From contig JAJTHU010000178.1 in assembly GCA_021300055.1 (NCBI GenBank), positions 1 through 25,510 on the forward strand: 25,510 nt of DNA, given 5' to 3'. The stretch comes from Nitrosomonadaceae bacterium (GTDB lineage Bacteria; Pseudomonadota; Gammaproteobacteria; Burkholderiales; Usitatibacteraceae). The position numbers and the translations under genes were made by a program. This document shows, piece after piece, positions 1-6,992 of this stretch. Within the stretch, counting starts at the first letter, position 1. Every line of letters begins with the position of its first letter. The notes below the pieces were generated by a model, which did no database searches, was not told where the DNA came from, and saw only the letters and a list, made by a program, of their open reading frames with translations.

Positions 1-153
1 CTTGCCGCGCGGGTTGATGCGCAGATACTCTGGGCGCTTGTGCTCACCGTCAGCAAGGGAGACAAGCACGGGTTCAAACGCGACACCAAGTTCTTCAAGA
101 ACGATATGGGACGCCAGCGAGCAAGCGCCGGGAGAGTAATAAAGTTTGATCAT
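1..153 (-). CDS. Glutathione S-transferase, N-terminal fragment (cut by window edge)
   Basis: Reading leftward from an ATG at 153 gives 51 codons, open to the window edge, beginning MIKLYYSPGACSLASHIVLE. This is the N-terminal thioredoxin-fold half of a bacterial class Beta glutathione S-transferase (GstA type): YYSPGACSL is the family's signature around the conserved Cys10 that contacts glutathione, and EYLRINPRGK corresponds to the loop before the cis-proline. Known role of the family: cytosolic glutathione conjugation or peroxide and electrophile detoxification. About 150 further residues, including the helical C-terminal domain, lie outside the window. No strong ribosome-binding site precedes the ATG. 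A perfect inverted repeat at 170-189 lies just upstream and may control it. Confidence is high for the family, low for the substrate. Confidence 0.9.
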   Translation of the reverse strand, partial: MIKLYYSPGACSLASHIVLEELGVAFEPVLVSLADGEHKRPEYLRINPRGK

Positions 154-169
154 CCCGACAGATTAAACA

Positions 170-189
170 ATTGTGGCGGTTTCCACAAT
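170..189. promoter_or_regulatory. Inverted repeat upstream of the GST gene, operator candidate
   Basis: Perfect 7-bp arms ATTGTGG (170-176) and CCACAAT (183-189) are separated by 6 bp. The repeat is centred about 27 bp upstream of the GST start codon (153, minus strand), where a repressor site would block transcription or initiation. No regulator gene is visible next to it, so the binding protein is unknown. It could also be a chance palindrome. Confidence 0.35.
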
Positions 190-281
190 ACTTACCCGTG
201 GGTTAGTTTCGCGCTCACCGACGAAACCAACCGCATTACATTGTTTTCAACGATAGTGATCACTCACAAATTAGCGCCCAA

Positions 282-1133
282 CTACTCAAGGCGCTTGATG
301 AGCGAGGACGTATCGTAGCGATTCCCACCCATCTTTTGCACGTCGCCGTAGAACTGGTCGACCATCGCCGTTACCGGTAGCCGCGCGCCATTCCGGCGGG
401 CTTCGTCCAAACAAATGCCGAGGTCCTTGCGCATCCAGTCGACCGCAAAGCCGAAGTTGAACTCGCGCTTGACCATGGTGCGGCCGCGATTCTCCATTTG
501 CCACGACTGCGCCGCGCCTTTGGAAATGACGTCGAGCACGAGGTTGCCATCGAGTCCGGCCTTTTCGGCAAACGCCAAGCCTTCCGACAGCGCTTGCACC
601 AATCCGGCGATACAAATTTGGTTGACCATCTTGGTGAGCTGCCCAGCGCCCGGCGCACCCATCAAGGTGCAGGCCTTTGCGTAAGAGTCCACCAGTGGCT
701 TCACTTTCTCAAATACGTTCGTATCGCCACCGCACATGACGGTGAGCTGGCCCTTCTCGGCACCCGCTTGTCCGCCGGACACGGGCGCATCGATAAAGCC
801 GATGGCTTTCGCTTTGGCTGCATCGTAGAGGGTGCGCGCCGCATCGGCCGATGCGGTCGTGTGATCCACCAAAATCGCGCCCGACTTCATGGCGGCCAGG
901 GCGGCGCTGCCGACTTCCGCGAGATCGCGGTCGTTACCGACGCACATCATGACCATATCCGCATCGCGCACCGCACCCGCGATCGTTGCGTCGAACGCGC
1001 CGCCGTGTTGCTTGGCCCAAGCTTCCGCCTTAGCCGTGGTGCGGTTATATACGGTGACGTCAAAGCCTTTGGCCTTCAAATGCCCCGCCATGGGGTAGCC
1101 CATTACGCCGAGACCGAGAAATGCTAGTTTCAT
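282..1133 (-). CDS. NAD(P)-dependent oxidoreductase, 3-hydroxyisobutyrate dehydrogenase / tartronate semialdehyde reductase family
   Basis: 283 aa, the usual family length. An N-terminal Rossmann fold carries GLGVMGYPM (residues 7-15), the cofactor motif. DAPVSGGQAGAEKGQL (115-130) is the family substrate-site signature, and Lys168 in GAGQLTKMVNQ is the expected catalytic lysine; the all-helical C-terminal domain follows with the conserved MRKDLG (234-239). These enzymes interconvert a 3-hydroxy acid and its semialdehyde in the cytosol (3-hydroxyisobutyrate, tartronate semialdehyde to glycerate, or similar). The start is ATG 1133 with GGAG 9 bases upstream. The neighbour upstream is a hydroxypyruvate/glyoxylate reductase-like gene, which leans towards tartronate semialdehyde reductase (GlxR/GarR), but sequence alone does not separate this from MmsB, so no symbol is given. 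Confidence 0.88.
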   Translation of the reverse strand: MKLAFLGLGVMGYPMAGHLKAKGFDVTVYNRTTAKAEAWAKQHGGAFDATIAGAVRDADMVMMCVGNDRDLAEVGSAALAAMKSGAILVDHTTASADAARTLYDAAKAKAIGFIDAPVSGGQAGAEKGQLTVMCGGDTNVFEKVKPLVDSYAKACTLMGAPGAGQLTKMVNQICIAGLVQALSEGLAFAEKAGLDGNLVLDVISKGAAQSWQMENRGRTMVKREFNFGFAVDWMRKDLGICLDEARRNGARLPVTAMVDQFYGDVQKMGGNRYDTSSLIKRLE

Positions 1134-1155
1134 ATTGATGCTCCGGTAAAACGCA

Positions 1156-1199
1156 CTAGAAAGAATGATCGAGGCTTGGCGCCGAACGCGCCCAGCCTC
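1156..1199 (-). terminator. Hairpin at the end of the 2-hydroxyacid dehydrogenase gene
   Basis: Arms GAGGCT (1171-1176) and AGCCTC (1194-1199), then after one mismatch GGCGC (1178-1182) and GCGCC (1188-1192) around a 5-base loop. It begins at the TGA stop of the upstream gene. On the minus strand it is followed by the T-rich but interrupted stretch ATCATTCTTTCT. This is probably an intrinsic terminator, weaker than a textbook one because the T run is broken. Confidence 0.5.
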
Positions 1200-2163
1200 A
1201 CTTATTCACTTGATTGGGTGCCAACTTACCCGAAAGGGCGGCAGACAAATTGTGTGCCGCCAGCTTCGACATGTTCATGCGGGTTGCCAAGGTCGCGCTA
1301 CCGATGTGCGGTGTGAGCACGACGTTATCGAGTTCCAAAAACTCTTTGTTGAAAGCAGGCTCGTTCTCAAACACATCAATGCCTGCGCCAGCGATGCGCT
1401 TCTCCTTCAACGCTGCAATCAGCGCCACATCATCCGCCACACCACCGCGTGCCGTGTTCACAAAAATCGCAGTCGGCTTCATGAGGGCAAGCTCGGCCGC
1501 ACCGATGAGATGGTGGGTGTCTTTCGAGTACGGCACCATCACCACGACGAAATCGCTTTCGCGGAGGATGGTTTCTTTGCTCGCGTAAGTCACGTTGAGC
1601 TTGGACTCAACATCCGGCGCGAGTCGATTGCGGTTGAAGTACGAAACCGCCATATCGAAGCCGCTCGCGCGCCGCGCAATGGTCTGGCCGATGCGCCCCA
1701 TACCGATGATGCCGAGCTTTGCATGATGAACATCCACGCCCAGCCACTGCTGGAGCGCAAAGCCCTTTTTCCATTCCCCGCGTCGCAATCTTGCTTCCGT
1801 TTCCGTAATGCGTCGCGCGGCCGACATCAGCAGTGCAAAGGTGAGGTCCGCCGTCGTGTCATCGAGTACACCTGGCGTATTCGTGACGACGACGCCGCGC
1901 TTGCTCGCCTCAGCGACGTCAATATTGTTGTAGCCCACCGCGATATTGGCCACGACCTTCACGCTCGGGCACGCGTCGAAAAATGCCGCATCGATTTTGT
2001 CGGCGATGGTGGTCATTACACCGACGCAGCCCTGCGCACGTGCGCGCAGCGCCTCAGGCGCCATGATGTCGTCGGATATGTTGTGGTCAACGTCAAACTG
2101 CTGCGATAAATCGGCAACAACTTCGGGGAACACGTTGCGCGTCAACAGAATTTTTTGCTTCAT
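1198..2163 (-). CDS. D-2-hydroxyacid dehydrogenase, glyoxylate/hydroxypyruvate reductase type
   Basis: 321 aa, normal length for the D-isomer-specific 2-hydroxyacid dehydrogenase family. The inserted NAD(P)-binding domain has GMGRIG (154-159). The catalytic triad is visible: Arg239 in NTARG, Glu268 in FENEP, His286 in TPHIG. VANIAVGYNNID (71-82) and NTPGVLDDTTADL (95-107) are typical of the glyoxylate/hydroxypyruvate/2-ketogluconate reductase branch (GhrB/GyaR). Family role: NAD(P)H-dependent reduction of glyoxylate to glycolate or hydroxypyruvate to glycerate in the cytosol. It lies between the TRAP operon and a tartronate semialdehyde reductase-like gene, all in one direction, which fits glyoxylate/glycerate metabolism. 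A terminator between it and dctM argues for its own promoter or a limited read-through. Exact substrate is not decidable from sequence. Confidence 0.88.
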   Translation of the reverse strand: MKQKILLTRNVFPEVVADLSQQFDVDHNISDDIMAPEALRARAQGCVGVMTTIADKIDAAFFDACPSVKVVANIAVGYNNIDVAEASKRGVVVTNTPGVLDDTTADLTFALLMSAARRITETEARLRRGEWKKGFALQQWLGVDVHHAKLGIIGMGRIGQTIARRASGFDMAVSYFNRNRLAPDVESKLNVTYASKETILRESDFVVVMVPYSKDTHHLIGAAELALMKPTAIFVNTARGGVADDVALIAALKEKRIAGAGIDVFENEPAFNKEFLELDNVVLTPHIGSATLATRMNMSKLAAHNLSAALSGKLAPNQVNK

Positions 2164-2176
2164 AAGCCGCCGTCAC

Positions 2177-2212
2177 AAAAGAGAACGCCCCACGCAACAG
2201 CGCGCGGGGCGT
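2177..2212 (-). terminator. Intrinsic terminator after dctM
   Basis: An 11-bp stem (2185-2195 with 2202-2212, one G-T pair) closes a 6-base loop, starting about 28 bases after the dctM stop. On the minus strand it is followed by TCTCTTTTG. It should end the TRAP transporter transcript before the downstream dehydrogenase gene. Confidence 0.75.
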
Positions 2213-2240
2213 CGATAGTCTATTCCTTTGGTTATTGCTA

Positions 2241-4736
2241 TTACTTGTACAGAACTGAAGGCAACCACAACCCAATCTGTGGGAACACGTACAGCAAGAA
2301 CAGCGCCAGCACCTGAATCGCCATAAACGGCATCATGCCCGCGAATATCTGATTTAGCGTCACGTGCTTCGGCGCTACCCCCTTCAAGTAGAAGGCGGCC
2401 ATCGCGACTGGCGGCGACAGGAACGCCGTCTGCAGGTTAAGCGCCACCAGCAATCCAAAGAACAGCGGATCGATGTTGAAGTGCGGCAGCAGCGGGATGA
2501 AGATCGGCATGAAGATGACGATGATCTCCGTCCACTCGAGGGGCCATCCCAAGATGAAGATGATGAACTGTGAGAGCAACATGAACTGCAGCGGCGTGAG
2601 GTTCATGCTCAGCACCCACCTCTCGATGATCTCTTGACCGCCGAGGAGCGCAAACGCCGCCGAGAAAATCGAAGACCCCACAAATAACCAGCACACCATC
2701 GCGGAGGTCTTGGCCGTCAGGAACGTCGACTCCCGAACCATCGGGGTGAGGTTCACTTGGATCATCGCCATGACACACCAGAAGGCGATGGCGGCCATCG
2801 AGATCCAACCCACCCAGAGCGGAACTGGGGTGCTGTGCACTTCAAACTTGAGCAGCAGGAACCACACCACCGAGACCAAGAAGATCAACCACAGCGGTAT
2901 CCAAGTTTTGAGGATGCGCTTGGTGTTGTCGCCCCCTTTTGCGATGGCGAGATAAACCGCAGCCAGCATAAAGCCGCCAAGCGATCCGATCGCAGCAGCT
3001 TCCGTTGGCGTCGCGAGGCCGAACACGATGGTACCCAGCACCGCCAAGATCAGCACAGCAAGTGGGAAGAACGACGACAGCAGCATCTTGAAAATCTCAA
3101 GACGCGCAAACGTGAACATTGCGTACAGCACAGCGAGGAACACGGTGCCCACTGCGAACGTGATCCAGAAGCCATCCGGCGCTGGGGTACGCGCGTGCGC
3201 CTTAGCTTCAGCCGCGGCAGCGGCTGCTTTGTCTGCGCTTGATGCAGGCGCTTTCGTGACACCGGCAGGTTCAGCGACACCGCTCGGCGGTTCCTTGACG
3301 GCACCAGGTGGTTCTTGAACCGAGCCGGGGGGCTCTTTCACTGCGCCGGGTGGTTCAGACACAGCACCCGGCGGTTCACGCACGGCGCCCGGCGGCTCTC
3401 GCACCGCACCGGGCGGTTCAGAGACGCCTTGTGGTGGTTCACGTACCGCACCGGGCGGCTCCGCAACACCTTGCGGTGGCTCACGTACCGCACCGGGCGG
3501 CTCCGCAACACCTTGCGGTGGCTCACGTACTGCACCGGGTGACTCCGCAACCGCGCCCGGCGGCTCTTTGACCGCTCCTGGAGGCTCTTTCACTGCGCCC
3601 GGGGGCTCCGAGAGGCCGCCCGCCTGCGGAGGCTCTTTCACGCCATCGGCCGCAGGTTCCTTCACGCCCTCTGCGCCGGGTGGCAATGCAACGCCCTCTG
3701 CAACGGGCGCCTTGAGGGAGGATGCTGAGGTATCAGCCTGACCCATGACCTGCAAGCCCGTCGTGTCTTGAGCCTCATCCGGATTGGTGATGGCGTGCCA
3801 CGTCAAACCCATGAGTCCAAACCAAATAACGGCAGGGGCAAGCAGCAGACTCAACTCACGCAACAGGGTGCGCGTTGGAATATTGGCGTTCGCACTTCCC
3901 TTAAGCGCGCCCAACAATGCTGGGAGCGCCCGCGTTGCAGACGACGGCGACAGTGCTTGCGCGTGCGGTGGCAATGGCACAAAGCGTTGCTCTTCTGTAA
4001 GTGGCGGCGCTAGGTGCGGCTTCCACTTAGCGACGACCATGATGTAACCGATGTAGAGCAACGCGAGCATGATGCCGGGAAAGAATGCGCCAGCATAGAG
4101 CTGCACGACTGACACACCAGCTGTCGCGCCGTACACGATCAGCATCACCGAAGGCGGAATCAGAATCCCCAAGCAACCACCCGCCGTGATTGAACCTGCA
4201 GACAACTTGATGTCGTAGCCCGCCTTCAGCATTGCAGGTAGGGCGAGCAAGCCCATCAACGTCACGACCGCACCAACGATGCCCGTCGCGGTCGCGAACA
4301 CCGCACATGTGAACACCGTGGCAACGGCGAGCGATCCGGGGATACGCGCCAACGCCAAGTGCAAGGACTTAAAGAGTTTCTCAATCAGGTTTGCGCGCTC
4401 AACCAGATACCCCATGAACACAAACAGGGGTATCGAAATCAAGACGTCGTTAGACATCACGCCGAAAGCTTTTTGCACCATCAAGTCAAGCGTGAGCGAC
4501 GCCGCCTTCTCAGAATGCCCGGCGTTAGCAGACCAATACGCGAAGAACGTAAAGATCATACCCATGCCCATCAACGTGAATGCCGTGGGGAAGCCGAGCA
4601 TGATCGCAACCACAACCAACCCCAACATCAGCAAGCCGAGGTGGCCGTTGGTCATGTTGGCCCACGGCATGAAGATCGCCACCGTCAACAGGATGATTCC
4701 CATTAACGTGAAGCCAAACCAGAGTTCCTTCTTCAT
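2241..4736 (-). CDS. dctM: TRAP transporter large permease, DctM family, with proline-rich repeat insertion
   Basis: 831 aa, against roughly 430 for a minimal DctM and about 600 for larger ones. Residues 1-316 give the N-terminal membrane half, with MSNDVLISIPLFVFMGYLVE (94-113) and the GSITAGGCLGILIPPSVMLI region (181-200), both DctM hallmarks. Residues 523-831 give the second half, with LATPTEAAAIGSLGG and the C-terminal LNLQTAFLSPPVAMAAFYLK. Between them, residues about 317-520 form a hydrophilic insertion, of which 377-488 is 16 heptads of the EPPGAVx type, followed by an Ala-rich stretch (505-514). The family's role is Na+-driven transport of the acid delivered by DctP across the inner membrane. 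It overlaps dctQ by one base (TAATG), so translation is probably coupled. The family call is secure; the role of the insertion is unknown. Confidence 0.95.
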   Translation of the reverse strand: MKKELWFGFTLMGIILLTVAIFMPWANMTNGHLGLLMLGLVVVAIMLGFPTAFTLMGMGMIFTFFAYWSANAGHSEKAASLTLDLMVQKAFGVMSNDVLISIPLFVFMGYLVERANLIEKLFKSLHLALARIPGSLAVATVFTCAVFATATGIVGAVVTLMGLLALPAMLKAGYDIKLSAGSITAGGCLGILIPPSVMLIVYGATAGVSVVQLYAGAFFPGIMLALLYIGYIMVVAKWKPHLAPPLTEEQRFVPLPPHAQALSPSSATRALPALLGALKGSANANIPTRTLLRELSLLLAPAVIWFGLMGLTWHAITNPDEAQDTTGLQVMGQADTSASSLKAPVAEGVALPPGAEGVKEPAADGVKEPPQAGGLSEPPGAVKEPPGAVKEPPGAVAESPGAVREPPQGVAEPPGAVREPPQGVAEPPGAVREPPQGVSEPPGAVREPPGAVREPPGAVSEPPGAVKEPPGSVQEPPGAVKEPPSGVAEPAGVTKAPASSADKAAAAAAEAKAHARTPAPDGFWITFAVGTVFLAVLYAMFTFARLEIFKMLLSSFFPLAVLILAVLGTIVFGLATPTEAAAIGSLGGFMLAAVYLAIAKGGDNTKRILKTWIPLWLIFLVSVVWFLLLKFEVHSTPVPLWVGWISMAAIAFWCVMAMIQVNLTPMVRESTFLTAKTSAMVCWLFVGSSIFSAAFALLGGQEIIERWVLSMNLTPLQFMLLSQFIIFILGWPLEWTEIIVIFMPIFIPLLPHFNIDPLFFGLLVALNLQTAFLSPPVAMAAFYLKGVAPKHVTLNQIFAGMMPFMAIQVLALFLLYVFPQIGLWLPSVLYK
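3273..3608 (-). repeat. 21-bp coding tandem repeat in dctM (EPPGAVx heptads)
   Basis: Sixteen consecutive 21-bp units code EPPGAVK/R/S/A or variants EPPQGVA, ESPGAVR, EPPGSVQ, EPPSGVA. A higher-order 42-bp unit is superimposed: positions 3441-3482 and 3483-3524 are identical base for base, and the next copy from 3525 has diverged. Identical neighbouring copies imply recent slippage or unequal recombination. The frame and the charge pattern (acidic Glu alternating with Lys/Arg) are kept throughout, so the tract is translated and under some constraint. Confidence 0.93.
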
Positions 4737-5353
4737 TATTTTTTCTCTCCTGCGACGACCAGCTTGTCGAGGGCTTCGATATCCTCGTCCTTGACGTGGA
4801 CCATCGCCTTCAGCTTATCGACATCGACTTCCTCGACGTCCTGTTCACGCGAAGGCCATTCACCTGTCTTGATGCAAATGATGCAGCGGATGATTTCCAC
4901 GATGCCCTGCAACAGCAGCATGCCGCCTGCGAGCGGGATGAAAAACTTGAATGGGTAGAGGGGAATTGCGACTGCGCTATTCGTCTGCTCGTTTATCTTC
5001 AGAGAGTCTGTAAAGAACGACCAGCCAGCATACGTCAGCGCGACGATGCCAGGCAAAAAGAAAACGATGTAGAGGATCAGGTCGAGCGTCGCTTGTGTAC
5101 GCTCGCTAAAGAAACCGTAAAGCACATCGCCACGCACGTGCCCCGATTTAGCCAACGTGTAAGCACCGGCGGCCATGAACAGAATCCCGTAAAGGATGAT
5201 CATGGCGTCAAACGCCCAAGAGTGCGGATTGCTGAGGATGTATCGCGAGAAAACTTCCCACGAGATCAACAGGGTCAAGAAAACAATAGACCAACCGAAG
5301 AACTGGCCGACAAACGTGGAAAGTTTGTCAACACCGATGAGCAGCTTTTGCAT
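4736..5353 (-). CDS. dctQ: TRAP transporter small permease, DctQ family
   Basis: 205 aa with four predicted membrane segments (about residues 15-35, 48-68, 88-110, 128-150), as expected for DctQ. SWEVFSRYILSNPHSWAFD (31-49) matches the family signature W-E-v-x-x-R-Y-x-x-x-x-x-x-W. A charged 45-residue C-terminal tail with EEVDVD and EDIEALDK is longer than in many DctQ proteins and probably cytoplasmic. It partners DctM in the inner membrane. The start at ATG 5353 has a strong AGGAGGA just upstream. Its stop shares one base with the dctM start. The upstream dctP gene is separated by a terminator, so dctQM is likely expressed at a fraction of the dctP level. Confidence 0.93.
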   Translation of the reverse strand: MQKLLIGVDKLSTFVGQFFGWSIVFLTLLISWEVFSRYILSNPHSWAFDAMIILYGILFMAAGAYTLAKSGHVRGDVLYGFFSERTQATLDLILYIVFFLPGIVALTYAGWSFFTDSLKINEQTNSAVAIPLYPFKFFIPLAGGMLLLQGIVEIIRCIICIKTGEWPSREQDVEEVDVDKLKAMVHVKDEDIEALDKLVVAGEKK

Positions 5354-5524
5354 ATTCCTCCTAGGGTGCTATGCAGAGAGCGAACCAATCATGAGCTAAC
5401 CAGCAGCGTAATGCTGGTCAAACCAACTGCTACTCGGACGATCACGCGCCATCTTCGTGGCGTTACGTGGATCAATGAGGAACAACAACTGGGACGCTGC
5501 GAACGAAACAAAAAAACACTGCGC

Positions 5525-5561
5525 AAAAAAAACAGCCACCGGATTGTACCCCGGTGGCTGT
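5525..5561 (-). terminator. Strong intrinsic terminator between dctP and dctQ
   Basis: A perfect 11-bp stem pairs ACAGCCACCGG (5532-5542) with CCGGTGGCTGT (5551-5561) around an 8-base loop. On the minus strand it is followed by eight T residues (5525-5532). It lies about 87 bases after the dctP stop and 170 bases before the dctQ start. The likely function is to make the receptor in excess over the membrane subunits, with dctQM expressed by read-through. Confidence 0.93.
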
Positions 5562-5647
5562 CGCTTGTGACTGACCAAATAGCTTCGCTTGCGCTAAGTC
5601 AGGTTCAATTCTCACCCGACCATGCAAGCTGAAAGCTGACTGGAGGC

Positions 5648-6796
5648 TTACGATTTCTTCGCGGGTGCAGCAGCCGGACGAGCAGGCGTAGAGAAGAAGT
5701 GGTTGTAAGCCATCTTGTAATCGACGAGCGTGTCGTTCTGCCAACGGCAAGTGCGTGCAGCGAACTCGCGCATCGAGTCATACACTTTCTTGAACGCTGG
5801 ATTTTCTGCGGTCTGCTTGGCAACGATCTTGTCCCATGCGGCGAGCTGCGCGCGGAGGATCGAGTCAGGCGTCTTGTAGAAGTTGATCTTCGCGGCACGC
5901 ATTTCAGCGTAGTCCTTCGAGTAACGATCAATCGCCTTCCAGCTCATATCGGCAGACGACGCGGTGACTGCGTTGTCGATGATGGCCTTGAGTTCTGACG
6001 GCAAAGCGTTGTACTTGGTCTTGTTGAACAGGATCTCAAAGTTCTCAGATGCTTGGTGGAACGACTGCAGCATGCAGTTCTTCGACACATCTGGGAAGCC
6101 GAGGGTACGGTCGGACGAGGCGTTGTTGAACTCAGCCGCATCTAGCAGACCGCGGTCGATTGCTGGAACGATTTCCGCGCCGGGGAGCGGGTTCACGGCA
6201 GCGCCCATTTCGGTAAAGAGATCAACAGCCAAGCCGACGGTGCGGTACTTCAAGCCTTTGAGGTCTTCTACCTTGGTGACCGGCTTCTTGAACCAGCCGA
6301 GCGGCTGCGTTGGCATTGGGCCGTAGACGAACGATTGAACGTCGAGGTTCAGGCCTTTGTAAAGCTCTTCAAGCAGCGCACGACCGCCGCCGTAGTAGTG
6401 CCATGCGAGCACCATGTTAGGGTCCATACCAAACGCTGGGCCCGAGCCCCACAGCGCCACAGCCTTTTGCTTACCAAACCAGTAAGCCACAACACCGTGA
6501 CCACCGTCGAGCGTGCCCTTCGAAACAGCGTCGATCAAATCGAACGCGCGAACCACGGAACCCGATGGCAGCACTTCGATCTTGAGCTTGCCCGACGACA
6601 TGTCGTTCACGCGCTTGGCGAAGTCGTTGGCGTACTCGTGGAAGATGTCCTTGGCAGGCCAAGTTGATTGGAAGCGCAGGTTAACGGTCTGCGCTTTGGC
6701 GATCATCGGGAACCCAGTAATAGCCGCACCACCGGCCGCAGCGGAACCGGCCAAAAACTTACGACGGGTTGCTGGAGATTTGGTCTCTTGCGTCAT
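5648..6796 (-). CDS. dctP: TRAP transporter solute receptor, DctP family (2-keto/2-hydroxy acid type)
   Basis: 382 aa. The N-terminus has a twin-arginine signal: RRKFLAGSA at 11-19, a hydrophobic stretch, and AKAQ (33-36) as probable cleavage site, so the protein is exported folded to the periplasm. Arg185 in LKGLKYRTVG is the conserved arginine that binds the substrate carboxylate in DctP proteins. GSGPAFGMDPN (117-127), WHYYGGGRALLEELY (132-146) and EFNNASSDRTLGF resemble the TakP / calcium-lactate receptor branch rather than the C4-dicarboxylate branch, which suggests a monocarboxylic 2-keto or 2-hydroxy acid. A Pro/Ala-rich tail ends the protein. The start ATG has GAGGA 6 bases upstream. 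Substrate is inferred from family likeness and the lactate and hydroxyacid genes nearby. Confidence 0.93.
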   Translation of the reverse strand: MTQETKSPATRRKFLAGSAAAGGAAITGFPMIAKAQTVNLRFQSTWPAKDIFHEYANDFAKRVNDMSSGKLKIEVLPSGSVVRAFDLIDAVSKGTLDGGHGVVAYWFGKQKAVALWGSGPAFGMDPNMVLAWHYYGGGRALLEELYKGLNLDVQSFVYGPMPTQPLGWFKKPVTKVEDLKGLKYRTVGLAVDLFTEMGAAVNPLPGAEIVPAIDRGLLDAAEFNNASSDRTLGFPDVSKNCMLQSFHQASENFEILFNKTKYNALPSELKAIIDNAVTASSADMSWKAIDRYSKDYAEMRAAKINFYKTPDSILRAQLAAWDKIVAKQTAENPAFKKVYDSMREFAARTCRWQNDTLVDYKMAYNHFFSTPARPAAAPAKKS

Positions 6797-6992
6797 GTTT
6801 ATCCTCGTATATATGTAGTTATTTGCAGCACTGTTAAAACCGATTGAAACCTTCTGCGACCTCGTCGCTGATCGCCATCGCTCCCAGCGCGACGAACGGA
6901 GCCTGCGATGCTAATCCCTGTCACAGGCAAGTGCAAGCGAGAAGTCTACCAAGGCGGCAGGCAGCCACACCCCAAGAAAGTTCGCGGATTTG

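Noticed and set aside
1165..2109. Plus-strand open frame of 314 codons opposite the 2-hydroxyacid dehydrogenase
   Set aside because: Low-complexity basic product; the minus strand has the complete catalytic triad of a known family.
3308..3571. Plus-strand frames with repeating HRAV/LRNTLRWLTYR-like units
   Set aside because: They arise from the opposite strand of the 21-bp dctM repeat, which has conserved frame and charge pattern on the minus strand.
6808..6837. Apparent dctP promoter TTAACA with TATATA on the minus strand
   Set aside because: The implied transcription start would fall inside the ribosome-binding site, leaving no leader, so this is probably chance AT-rich sequence.
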